Assembly (NCBI RefSeq): GCF_000731675.1
Contig: NZ_JMIT01000004.1
Span: 310,001-374,000 of the forward strand
Source: Pseudomonas capeferrum
Lineage (GTDB): Bacteria > Pseudomonadota > Gammaproteobacteria > Pseudomonadales > Pseudomonadaceae
Direction: 5' to 3'
Length of the DNA: 64,000 bases
Of the stretch, positions 8,608-16,097 are shown piece by piece. Made by a program: the position numbers and the translations under genes. Every line of letters begins with the position of its first letter. Position 1 is the first letter of the stretch. The notes beneath the pieces were generated by a model that was not told the origin of the DNA, ran no database searches, and saw only the letters and a list, made by a program, of their open reading frames with translations.

Positions 8608-10077
8608 GTGCTCAAGGCACTCAAAAAAATATTCGGCAAAGGAGACGCCGCGCCCCAGGCCGTCGATCCCGCTGCCAGCGTGAAAACGCCCGAGCCTGCG
8701 CCCGCTGCTGTGGCTCAGCCCCAGCCTCAGCCAGCGCCCCAGCCGGCCCCACAACGCGCCGACACCAGCCAACAGGCCCAAGCGCCTGCCGCTGTCGACA
8801 ACCCGGCCAAGGACAAACCGCGTCGCGAACGCAAGCCCAAGCCAAAGCCACAGGCCAGCCTGTGGAAGCTGGAAGACTTCGTGGTCGAGCCGCAGGAAGG
8901 TAAAACCCGCTTCCACGACTTCAAGCTGTCCAACGAAGTGATGCACGCGATCCACGACCTGGGCTTCCCCTACTGCACGCCGATCCAGGCGCAGGTATTG
9001 GGTTACACCCTGCGTGGCCAGGACGCGATCGGCCGCGCCCAGACCGGCACCGGCAAGACCGCAGCGTTTTTGATCTCGATCATTTCCCAGCTGCAGCAGA
9101 CGCCGCCGCCCAAGGAACGCTACATGGGCGAACCGCGCGCGCTGATCATCGCGCCGACCCGCGAACTGGTGGTGCAGATTGCCAAGGACGCCGCAGCCCT
9201 GACCAAATACACCGGCCTGAACGTCATGAGTTTTGTCGGCGGCATGGACTTCGACAAGCAGCTCAAGGCCCTGGAAGCACGCCATTGCGACATTCTGGTT
9301 GCCACCCCGGGCCGCCTGCTGGACTTCAATCAGCGCGGTGAAGTGCACCTGGACATGGTCGAGGTGATGGTACTGGACGAAGCCGACCGCATGCTCGACA
9401 TGGGCTTTATCCCGCAGGTGCGCCAGATCATTCGCCAGACCCCGCCGAAAAGCGAACGCCAGACCCTGCTGTTCTCCGCCACCTTCACCGAAGACGTGAT
9501 GAACCTGGCCAAACAGTGGACCACCGACCCGGCCATCGTCGAGATCGAACCGGAAAACGTGGCCAGCGAAACCGTCGAGCAGCACGTGTACGCGGTGGCT
9601 GGCAGCGACAAGTACAAGCTGCTGTACAACCTGGTGACCCAGAACAAGTGGGAACGGGTGATGGTGTTTGCCAACCGCAAGGACGAGGTGCGGCGCATCG
9701 AAGAAAAGCTGGTGCGCGATGGCATCAACGCTGCGCAACTGTCAGGCGATGTGCCACAGCACAAGCGCATTCGCACCCTGGAAAGCTTCCGCGAAGGCCG
9801 GATTACCGTGCTGGTGGCCACTGACGTGGCGGGCCGTGGTATTCACATCGATGGCATCAGCCACGTGATCAACTTCACCCTGCCCGAAGATGCCGATGAC
9901 TACGTGCACCGCATCGGCCGTACTGGCCGTGCCGGGACCAGTGGTGTGTCGATCAGCTTTGCCGGCGAGGACGATTCCTACCAGTTGCCAGCGATCGAAG
10001 AACTGCTGGGGCGCAAGATCAAGTGCGAGATGCCGCCTGATGAGCTGTTGACGCCGGTACCACGCAAGCACCACTGA
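8608..10077 (+). CDS. rhlB: DEAD-box RNA helicase RhlB
   Basis: This 489-residue ATP-dependent RNA helicase probably acts in RNA turnover and ribosome assembly. A low-complexity Pro/Ala/Gln-rich N-terminal extension (residues 15-85) leads into a basic KPRRERKPKPK patch. The helicase core follows: Q motif region (about 102-128), Walker A AQTGTGKT (144-151), DEAD at 257-260, SAT at 290-292 and HRIGRTGR near 431-438. The start is GTG at 8608 (MLKALKKIFG). The N-terminal extension is longer than in enterobacterial RhlB and is typical of pseudomonads. RhlB and RhlE families are close; the name follows the Pseudomonas usage. Confidence 0.9.
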   Translation: MLKALKKIFGKGDAAPQAVDPAASVKTPEPAPAAVAQPQPQPAPQPAPQRADTSQQAQAPAAVDNPAKDKPRRERKPKPKPQASLWKLEDFVVEPQEGKTRFHDFKLSNEVMHAIHDLGFPYCTPIQAQVLGYTLRGQDAIGRAQTGTGKTAAFLISIISQLQQTPPPKERYMGEPRALIIAPTRELVVQIAKDAAALTKYTGLNVMSFVGGMDFDKQLKALEARHCDILVATPGRLLDFNQRGEVHLDMVEVMVLDEADRMLDMGFIPQVRQIIRQTPPKSERQTLLFSATFTEDVMNLAKQWTTDPAIVEIEPENVASETVEQHVYAVAGSDKYKLLYNLVTQNKWERVMVFANRKDEVRRIEEKLVRDGINAAQLSGDVPQHKRIRTLESFREGRITVLVATDVAGRGIHIDGISHVINFTLPEDADDYVHRIGRTGRAGTSGVSISFAGEDDSYQLPAIEELLGRKIKCEMPPDELLTPVPRKHH

Positions 10078-10098
10078 TTGCCCGAATGCTGACGCCGC

Positions 10099-10221
10099 CC
10101 CTGTAGGAGCGGCCTTGTGTCGGGATAGGGCCGCGCAGCGGCCCCAAAATTTCAGCTTTGATGCAGAGATTGCTGGGGCCGCTGCGCGGCCCTATCGCGA
10201 CACAAGGCCGCTCCTACAGGG
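10099..10221. repeat. 47-bp near-perfect inverted repeat between rhlB and moaE
   Basis: Arms 10099-10145 and 10175-10221 are reverse complements over 47 bp with one mismatch, separated by 29 bp. The arms contain the REP-type word TAGGAGCGGCCTTGTGTCG. The element fills the gap between convergent rhlB and moaE and could act as a bidirectional terminator and as a BIME-type paired REP. Confidence 0.9.
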
Positions 10222-10238
10222 AATCGGCGCAACCTTGC

Positions 10239-10685
10239 CTACCAGCGCCCCGCCGCTTCCTGGTCACTCTGCTTGCCTTCCACCCAGCGCGGTCCTTCCT
10301 GGGTGTTTTCCTTCTTCCAGAACGGCGCCCGGGTCTTCAGGTAGTCCATGATGAAGTTGCAGGCATCGAACGCCGCCTGCCGATGGGCACTGGCCACGCC
10401 GACGAAAACGATCGGCTCACCGGGCTCAAGCGCACCAATGCGGTGCAACACGTCGACCTTGAGCAACGGCCAGCGCTGCTCGGCTTCGACCACGATCTTG
10501 GCCAAGGCCTTCTCGGTCATCCCCGGATAGTGTTCCAGGAACATCCCCGCCACGTCCCGACCATCGTTGAAGTCCCGCACATAGCCGACGAACCCCACCA
10601 CCGCGCCAACACCGACATTCGCGGCATGCATGGCATTGACCTCGAAACCTGGGTCAAACGCTTCTGGCTGCACTCGCACCGTCAT
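10239..10685 (-). CDS. moaE: Molybdopterin synthase catalytic subunit MoaE
   Basis: MoaE is the large subunit of molybdopterin synthase, which transfers sulfur from thiocarboxylated MoaD to precursor Z (cyclic pyranopterin monophosphate). The 148-residue protein has the usual length and shows the family core VGAVVGFVGYVRDFNDG, the EHYPGMTEKAL segment, and the late KxPxWK-type motif as APFWKKE near residue 128. It follows moaD by 2 bp in a compact moaC-moaD-moaE operon. Confidence 0.95.
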   Translation of the reverse strand: MTVRVQPEAFDPGFEVNAMHAANVGVGAVVGFVGYVRDFNDGRDVAGMFLEHYPGMTEKALAKIVVEAEQRWPLLKVDVLHRIGALEPGEPIVFVGVASAHRQAAFDACNFIMDYLKTRAPFWKKENTQEGPRWVEGKQSDQEAAGRW

Positions 10686-10687
10686 GT

Positions 10688-10936
10688 TCAGCCTCCGGTC
10701 ACTGGCGGGAAGAACGCCACTTCATCGCCCTCCGCCAGCGGCTCATCAAGTTTGCACAGCTCTTCGTTGCGCGCGCACATCAGGTTCTGCTCAGCCAGCA
10801 ACGCATACTGCTCGCCTTTGGCCACCAGCGCCTTGCGCACATCGTCGACTACCGCGAAGTCGCCTTCCAGGCGCTCGGCGTCGAGCCCGAGCAACTCCCG
10901 GTAACGGGCGAAATACATCACCTTGACCTTGATCAT
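10688..10936 (-). CDS. moaD: Molybdopterin synthase sulfur carrier subunit MoaD
   Basis: This 82-residue ubiquitin-fold protein carries the sulfur for molybdopterin synthesis on its C-terminal glycine. The tail ends PPVTGG, giving the required Gly-Gly terminus. The start at 10936 (MIKVKVMYFARYREL) overlaps the moaC stop codon by 4 bp in ATGA fashion, and moaE starts 2 bp after its stop codon. An in-frame open stretch further upstream overlaps moaC and is not coding. Confidence 0.95.
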   Translation of the reverse strand: MIKVKVMYFARYRELLGLDAERLEGDFAVVDDVRKALVAKGEQYALLAEQNLMCARNEELCKLDEPLAEGDEVAFFPPVTGG

Positions 10937-11403
10937 GCGCCCACCTTGTAGTGGCCGCTCTTGCCGCCGAGTTTTTCCAGCAGGCGCACCTGCTCGATCA
11001 CCATGCCTTTGTCCACGGCCTTGCACATGTCGTAGATCGTCAGCGCGGCAACGCTGGCAGCGGTCAGTGCTTCCATCTCGACACCGGTCTGCCCGGCCAG
11101 CTTGCAGCGGGCAACGATACGCACCGCGTCCTGGCCTTCGGCGCTGAGCTCGACCTTGACGCTGGTCAGCATCAGCGGATGGCACAGCGGAATCAGGTCG
11201 CTGGTCTTCTTCGCCGCCTGGATGCCGGCGATACGCGCCACGGCGAACACATCGCCCTTGGGGTGCTCGCCATCGACGATCATCTGCAAGGTCTGCGGCA
11301 ACATGCGCACCCGCGCCTCGGCAATGGCCTCTCGCTCGGTCACGGCCTTTTCAGTGACGTCGACCATGTTGGCCCGCCCCTGGGAATCAAGATGTGTCAG
11401 CAC
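10933..11403 (-). CDS. moaC: Cyclic pyranopterin monophosphate synthase MoaC
   Basis: MoaC acts with MoaA in the first step of molybdenum cofactor synthesis, converting the GTP-derived intermediate into cyclic pyranopterin monophosphate. The 156-residue protein has the conserved core SDLIPLCHPLMLTSVKVE and the GVEMEALTAASVAALTIYDMCKA segment, including the active-site region. The start is GTG at 11403 (MLTHLDSQGRANMVDV), preceded by an AGGAG site at good spacing. It is the first gene of moaC-moaD-moaE, and REP-like repeats separate it from phoH upstream. Confidence 0.95.
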   Translation of the reverse strand: MLTHLDSQGRANMVDVTEKAVTEREAIAEARVRMLPQTLQMIVDGEHPKGDVFAVARIAGIQAAKKTSDLIPLCHPLMLTSVKVELSAEGQDAVRIVARCKLAGQTGVEMEALTAASVAALTIYDMCKAVDKGMVIEQVRLLEKLGGKSGHYKVGA

Positions 11404-11480
11404 TGCTCTGCTCCTGTGAAGGGAACAAAGAGTGTAAACCCGTGGGTCAGGTTTGAGCAGCGGAATGTACTGTCAGTGGT

Positions 11481-11557
11481 GGCCTCTTCGCGGGGCAAGC
11501 CCGCTTCCACAGGTTCACCACTCGATTCCAGATCAGTGAAGGCCCCGCGAAGAGGCC
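11481..11557. repeat. REP-like inverted pair between phoH and moaC
   Basis: The word GGCCTCTTCGCGGGG at 11481-11495 is repeated as its exact reverse complement at 11543-11557. The left copy continues into GCAAGCCCGCTTCCACAG, the common P. putida-group REP core. Confidence 0.8.
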
Positions 11558-11576
11558 GGGCGGCTCGCCGCCCGGC
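11555..11576 (-). terminator. Hairpin after phoH
   Basis: A 9-bp GC stem (GCCGGGCGG / CCGCCCGGC) with a CTCG loop begins 9 bp after the phoH stop codon in the reading direction. There is no strong T-run, so it may terminate inefficiently or protect the 3' end. Confidence 0.6.
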
Positions 11577-11584
11577 TCGAAGGG

Positions 11585-12979
11585 TTACAGATGCGACTCG
11601 GCGTACTCGGCCAGCACCGACCGCGGCACACCCTGCAGGGTGATGTGCACGCCATGGGGGAAGTCCTTGAAGCGCTCGGTCAGGTAGGTCAGGCCCGAGC
11701 TGGTCGCGGACAGGTAGGGGGTGTCGATCTGCGCCAGGTTGCCCAGGCAGACCACCTTGGAACCCGAGCCGGCACGGGTGATGATGGTTTTCATCTGGTG
11801 CGGCGTGAGGTTCTGGCATTCATCGATCAGGATCAGGCTCTGCTGGAAGCTGCGACCGCGAATGTAGTTCAGCGACTTGAACTGCAGTGGCACCCGTTCA
11901 AGGATGTACTCGACGCTGCCGTGGGTGCTCTCGTCATCCATGTGCAAGGCTTCGAGGTTATCGGTGATGGCGCCCAGCCAAGGCTCCATCTTCTCCGCTT
12001 CGGTGCCCGGCAAGAAGCCGATCTCCTGGTCCAGCCCCTGCACGCTGCGGGTGGCGATGATGCGCCGGTAGCGCTTGCTGACCATGGTCTGTTCAATGGC
12101 CGCCGCCAGGGCCAGGATGGTTTTGCCGGAGCCGGCGGCGCCGGTCAGGTTGACCAGGTGGATATCCGGGTCGAGCAGGGCGAACAGCGCCAGGCTCTGA
12201 TGGATGTCTCGCGGTTTCAGGCCCCAGGCTTCCTGGTGCAACAGGGGTTCCTGATGCAGGTCGAGCAGCAGCAGTTCATCGCTGCGGATGCCCTTGATCC
12301 AGCCGACGAAACCTTGCTCATCGATGATGAATTCGTTGACGTGCACGGCCGGCAGGTTGTCGATCAGCTGTACCCGATGCCAGGTGCGGCCCCGCTCCTG
12401 ACGGGTGTCGACCTTGCTGACCCGGTCCCAGAACGAGCCGGTGACCGAGTGATAGCCCTTGGACAACAGCGACACGTCATCGACCAGCTGGTCGGTGCTG
12501 TAGTCCTCGGCCGCGATGCCACAGGCGCGCGCCTTCAGGCGCATGTTGATGTCTTTGGTGACCAGCACCACGTCAAGGTCGGTGCGCTTGGCCCGCAGTT
12601 CCAGCAACTGGTTGATGATGATGTTGTCGTTGAGGTTTTCCGGCAGCAGCCGGTTCGGTTCGTTGCGCGGGCTCATCAGGATCGACAAGAAGCCTTTGGG
12701 CCCACTCTTGCCACGCTGGATCGGTACCCCCTGTTCGACATCGCTGGGCGAGGCGTCACCCAGGGTCTGGTCGATCAGGCGGATGGCCTGGCGACATTCG
12801 GCGGCGATGGTCTGCTTGCCGGTCTTGAGCTTGTCGAGTTCCTCCAGCACCGTCATCGGCAGGGCGACGTGGTGCTCCTCGAAGTTGAGCAATGCGTTGG
12901 GGTCGTGAATCAGGACGTTGGTATCGAGCACATACAGGATTGGCTTGCTGGAGGAAGGGTTGCGTCCTTGGTCATCCAT
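11585..12979 (-). CDS. PhoH-family ATPase with N-terminal PIN domain
   Basis: This 464-residue protein combines an N-terminal PIN-type nuclease domain (YVLDTNVLIHDP at about 16-27, EELDKLK, and the later ALVLVTKD-like DVVLVTKDINMR) with a C-terminal PhoH-type P-loop ATPase (Walker A GAAGSGKT at about 281-288; Walker B LILIDECQN). PIN-PhoH proteins of this layout (PhoH2/YlaK type) are thought to be RNA helicase/RNases. A role in phosphate starvation should not be assumed from the name. The start codon follows an AAGGTGA site. It stands alone: the gene upstream on the same strand is 266 bp away, and that gap shows no coding signal apart from a weak CTTCCCG/CGGGAAG hairpin. Confidence 0.9.
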   Translation of the reverse strand: MDDQGRNPSSSKPILYVLDTNVLIHDPNALLNFEEHHVALPMTVLEELDKLKTGKQTIAAECRQAIRLIDQTLGDASPSDVEQGVPIQRGKSGPKGFLSILMSPRNEPNRLLPENLNDNIIINQLLELRAKRTDLDVVLVTKDINMRLKARACGIAAEDYSTDQLVDDVSLLSKGYHSVTGSFWDRVSKVDTRQERGRTWHRVQLIDNLPAVHVNEFIIDEQGFVGWIKGIRSDELLLLDLHQEPLLHQEAWGLKPRDIHQSLALFALLDPDIHLVNLTGAAGSGKTILALAAAIEQTMVSKRYRRIIATRSVQGLDQEIGFLPGTEAEKMEPWLGAITDNLEALHMDDESTHGSVEYILERVPLQFKSLNYIRGRSFQQSLILIDECQNLTPHQMKTIITRAGSGSKVVCLGNLAQIDTPYLSATSSGLTYLTERFKDFPHGVHITLQGVPRSVLAEYAESHL

Positions 12980-13245
12980 ACTCGGTCACCTTATGTCGAA
13001 GCCACACGGCGCGGTCTGCTGCGCCGCAGAGTGACTGCCGGTCTTCCCGTATCCGCGTTGCTACGGGCGGGAAGCGAACCTGACACGGTGGATGACGCCA
13101 CCTGTGCTGCAGGGATCGGCTGTCTGGTTTCTTCATACCGCATAAACCATGACTAGAAAAAGTATTTTTACGTGTCGGTGAAGTTTATTTTTCCGAATGA
13201 CAATCAGGGGTTGGCGAGGGGGCAAGGCGGGTCTACAGTCAAATA

Positions 13246-14382
13246 TTAGTCCCCCTGTCGAGCCTGGCCGTAGGCGTGGCAGTCCTCCCAACCGATGCCG
13301 CTCTGTGCGGTATTTTGCAGCAACCATTGCACCGCCGGCTGGGCTTTGGGCAGGCTGTCATGGAACTGGATCACGCCCTTGCGCCACAGCAGCATCAAGG
13401 ACAGCACCCGTTGCGCCGAAGCCTCAGCGCTCAGCGCGCCATCATCCTGGGCATCGATATCCCATAACGACACGCGCAACTGCTGGCTGGCCATGAAGGC
13501 TTCGCCATCGGCCCGGCGCTGGCCATAAGGCGGGCGGAACAGCGGCACGTACTGCTCGGGCAGGTCAGCCTGCACCCGTGCCTGGCTGCGCCGCAGCGAG
13601 TCCTGCCAAGCCGTCCACTGCGCATGGGAGCGATATTCCCAGCCCTGGATACCCACGCATTGCCCACGATAGAGCTGGCGCAGTGCATTCGCCGCACCGG
13701 CATCGCGGCGCTGCTGCAGGCGGTTGCCAAGCACAAAGAACGTGCCCTCGAGCTTCTGCCTGCGCAGGTAGGCGGCAAGCGTGTCGGTATTACCCCCATC
13801 AGGGCCGGGGCCGCCGACGAAGGTCAGCAAGAACATGCGATCGTTGAGCTCATCGCCATTGCGTTCACGGCTGGACAGGCGCTCGACCTCGCTGCTGGTT
13901 TGCCCCAGCAGCGCTGCCTTGCGCAGCTGCTCGTCCAGGTAACGGACATGGAACTGGTGGCTAGGCTCGACCCAACCGGTGTAGAACGTGCCGACATCAG
14001 CGGCAAACGTGGCCGCCTGGGTGCGCAATTCTGCCATCGAAGTAACCGGGTAGCAGAACGAGGCATCTTGCGCGCAGCTGCGCTGGGCCTGTTGATAACC
14101 CTGCCACAAGCGCTGCCACATGCGCGCCCGCACGAGGCGTACCTTCTGCAGGTTGACCTGCCGCAGGCCCAACCGCGCCGCCAGTGCGCCATCGTCGAGC
14201 AGCTCGCTCTCGTGCAGCACCTGGGCGAACGACAGGATCTCCGCGCGCGACGCGACATCGAACAGCGCCGGGCTGTCCAGCTGCTCGGGCCACAGGCTGC
14301 GGTCCAGGCTCACCTGGGGCGAAGGGGCGGCCTGCACGGCCAGGCTCAACAGCGCGGCCAGCAGGGCCGATGCAATGCGCAC
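13246..14382 (-). CDS. Exported polysaccharide-deacetylase-fold protein with altered active site
   Basis: The 378-residue product has a signal peptide (VRIASALLAALLSLAVQAAPS, cut near residue 19), an N-terminal helical region (30-175) and a C-terminal NodB-like fold (about 180-360). Motif 1, usually TFDDGP, reads TFVGGP at residues 187-192, losing both aspartates. Motif 2, usually HxxxH, retains only His253. Motif 3 (RPPYG, 283-287) and the late FHD motif (340-342) remain. It is probably periplasmic, and it may bind a glycan or have changed chemistry. I chose a GTG start at 14382 because a GGAG site precedes it and it begins the signal peptide; the open frame extends further upstream across yaaA. 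It is divergent from yaaA, and its genomic position near alginate genes may be coincidental. Confidence 0.82.
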   Translation of the reverse strand: MRIASALLAALLSLAVQAAPSPQVSLDRSLWPEQLDSPALFDVASRAEILSFAQVLHESELLDDGALAARLGLRQVNLQKVRLVRARMWQRLWQGYQQAQRSCAQDASFCYPVTSMAELRTQAATFAADVGTFYTGWVEPSHQFHVRYLDEQLRKAALLGQTSSEVERLSSRERNGDELNDRMFLLTFVGGPGPDGGNTDTLAAYLRRQKLEGTFFVLGNRLQQRRDAGAANALRQLYRGQCVGIQGWEYRSHAQWTAWQDSLRRSQARVQADLPEQYVPLFRPPYGQRRADGEAFMASQQLRVSLWDIDAQDDGALSAEASAQRVLSLMLLWRKGVIQFHDSLPKAQPAVQWLLQNTAQSGIGWEDCHAYGQARQGD

Positions 14383-14460
14383 GGTGGGAAGCTCCGCAAC
14401 AGCAAAACGCGCACTATAGCGCCTGGCATGCCGATGGTCTGTGACTATCGTCGGCATAGT

Positions 14461-14489
14461 TTGGACTTGCCTGCCCCAGCCCGTAGAAT
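14461..14489 (+). promoter_or_regulatory. Sigma-70 promoter candidate for yaaA
   Basis: TTGGAC and TAGAAT are separated by 17 bp, ending 28 bp before the yaaA start codon. The -10 box matches the consensus at five of six positions and the spacing is ideal. Confidence 0.6.
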
Positions 14490-14517
14490 CGCGCCAACGA
14501 TTCCAGGAGCCGACCCG

Positions 14518-15297
14518 ATGCTGACGGTGATTTCCCCCGCCAAGACCCTCGATTACGACACCCCGCCGGTGACCGAACGTTTCACCCTGCCCCAGTACCT
14601 GGACGACTCCCAGGAACTGATCGTGCAACTGCGCGAGCTGTCGCCCGCCCAGATCAGCGAACTGATGCACCTGTCCGACAAGCTCGCCGGCCTCAATGCC
14701 GCCCGCTTCGGCAGTTGGACCCCAGACTTCACCCCGGCCAACGCCAAGCAGGCGCTGCTGGCGTTCAAAGGCGATGTGTACACCGGCCTCGATGCGCAAA
14801 GCCTTGGCGAAGATGACTTCAGCTATGCCCAGGGCCACCTGCGCATGCTCTCTGGCCTGTATGGCCTGCTCCGCCCGCTCGACCTGATGCAGCCTTATCG
14901 GCTGGAAATGGGCACCAAGCTGGCCAACGCCCGCGGCAAGGACCTGTATGCCTTCTGGGGCACGCGCATCAGCGAATGGCTGAACCAGGCCCTGGCCGAC
15001 CAGGGTGACGACGTGCTGCTGAACCTGGCCAGTAACGAGTACTTCAGTGCGGTGAAACGCAGCGCCTTGAAGGCCCGGGTGATCAACGTCGACTTCAAGG
15101 ACTTCAAGAACGGCCAGTACAAGATCATCAGTTTCTATGCCAAGAAAGCCCGGGGCATGATGAGCCGCTTCGTGATCGAGCAGCGCATCAACGACCCGGA
15201 GCAGCTCAAAGCATTTGATGTGCAGGGCTACTACTACAGTGCCGAGCAGTCCAAGCCTGATCACCTGGTGTTCCTGCGCGACCACCCTGCCGAGTGA
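14518..15297 (+). CDS. yaaA: YaaA family peroxide-stress protein
   Basis: This 259-residue cytoplasmic protein belongs to the YaaA (DUF328) family. In E. coli, YaaA limits free intracellular iron during hydrogen peroxide stress and binds DNA; the fold is shared with DNA glycosylase-like proteins. The family N-terminus MLTVISPAKTLDY and the late motifs NLASNEYFSAV and FKNGQYKIISFYAKKARGMM are all present at full length. The start at 14518 follows a CAGGAG site. It is monocistronic, with a REP-like hairpin 10 bp after the stop codon, and then the long alginate promoter region. Confidence 0.93.
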   Translation: MLTVISPAKTLDYDTPPVTERFTLPQYLDDSQELIVQLRELSPAQISELMHLSDKLAGLNAARFGSWTPDFTPANAKQALLAFKGDVYTGLDAQSLGEDDFSYAQGHLRMLSGLYGLLRPLDLMQPYRLEMGTKLANARGKDLYAFWGTRISEWLNQALADQGDDVLLNLASNEYFSAVKRSALKARVINVDFKDFKNGQYKIISFYAKKARGMMSRFVIEQRINDPEQLKAFDVQGYYYSAEQSKPDHLVFLRDHPAE

Positions 15298-15306
15298 TTT
15301 GATGAG

Positions 15307-15338
15307 GGCCTCTTCGCGGGCTTGTTCGCGATGAGGCC
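15307..15338. terminator. REP-like hairpin after yaaA
   Basis: GGCCTCTTCGCG at 15307-15318 pairs with CGCGATGAGGCC at 15327-15338 (12 bp, one mismatch) around an 8-base loop. It probably marks the 3' end of the yaaA transcript and insulates the alginate promoter region. Confidence 0.65.
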
Positions 15339-15418
15339 AGCTGCAACCCCCCTCCCCAGCCCTGCAACAGGGCAGGCTTCATATCGCCACCAAGCCATGT
15401 TTATGACGCCAAAAAACC

Positions 15419-15460
15419 AACGAACCGACCTTTATCGCCAAACGCCATAAGACCGTTCGT
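15419..15460. promoter_or_regulatory. AlgR-like boxes upstream of algD
   Basis: CCGTTCGT occurs at 15453-15460 within ACCGTTCGTACC, a good match to the AlgR core ACCGTTCGTC known from P. aeruginosa algD. A second copy with one change lies on the opposite strand at 15419-15427 (CGGTTCGTT). They sit about 200-245 bp upstream of the predicted algD start site, compatible with AlgR acting at a distance. Binding is inferred from motif similarity. Confidence 0.5.
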
Positions 15461-15629
15461 ACCTTTTTTGACGAATTTTGAAAAATATTTTTCGATACTG
15501 GCATAAAAACATCCCCCCTCAGTCTCGCCCTTTATATACCGGGACGAAACTGCCCGGTGCTATCAGAATGAAACTATTTGCCACTGAAGAATTATTTAGA
15601 AATCTTTCATCGGTGCAGAATCCACCCAG

Positions 15630-15657
15630 GAACTTCTGCTACGCCCAATCGCTCATA
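15630..15657 (+). promoter_or_regulatory. AlgU (sigma-22)-type promoter of the alginate operon
   Basis: GAACTT at 15630-15635, 17 bases, then TCATA at 15653-15657 fits the AlgU/RpoE consensus GAACTT-N16/17-TCTGA. It also resembles the published P. aeruginosa algD promoter in spacing. Transcription would start near 15664, leaving a leader of about 434 nt before algD, again similar in scale to P. aeruginosa. The whole 15298-16097 gap has no credible gene. Its AT-rich part (15405-15500) may hold sites for bending proteins. Confidence 0.7.
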
Positions 15658-16097
15658 GTGCCGTAACGATTTTCCTGCCTACGGGCTGTGAGAAATGACT
15701 TACAGATGACAACGGCAGGTATCCACTACCGGCCCCGGCAACTTCGACAGGAATAACGGGCTCCCCCCGACAGCCCTGTCCAAGCAGGAGAGACGCGCCC
15801 TTACAATTCGTCCTAGTGGTTGATTTCAAAGGATTTATCCACTTGAAAAAACAAGCACAGCAGTGCGCCAAGTAGCGCATTGCAATAAAGACGGCTTAAG
15901 ACCAAGGCACGTTTTTTAATAATGGCTTTTGACTGCCAAGTTTGAGCGCATAACTTTTCGCGCTCCGGATTAATTTTGCCTGCGCTCGGCGAAGTGTGCA
16001 TTCGCCATGGACCCGTGCGCCCGGAAACTGATGTTGATCAACCTGGCCCGGCTCTTCCTGAAGAGCTGGCGTGATAAACACACATGAGGTGATAGCG

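Noticed and set aside
14383..15285. N-terminal extension of the deacetylase-fold gene across yaaA
   Set aside because: The extended frame would be antisense to the whole of yaaA. The signal peptide begins at the GTG at 14382 with a proper ribosome site.
15478..15666. 62-codon plus-strand open frame within the algD control region
   Set aside because: It overlaps the predicted AlgU promoter, lacks a ribosome site, and has codon use unlike the neighbouring genes.
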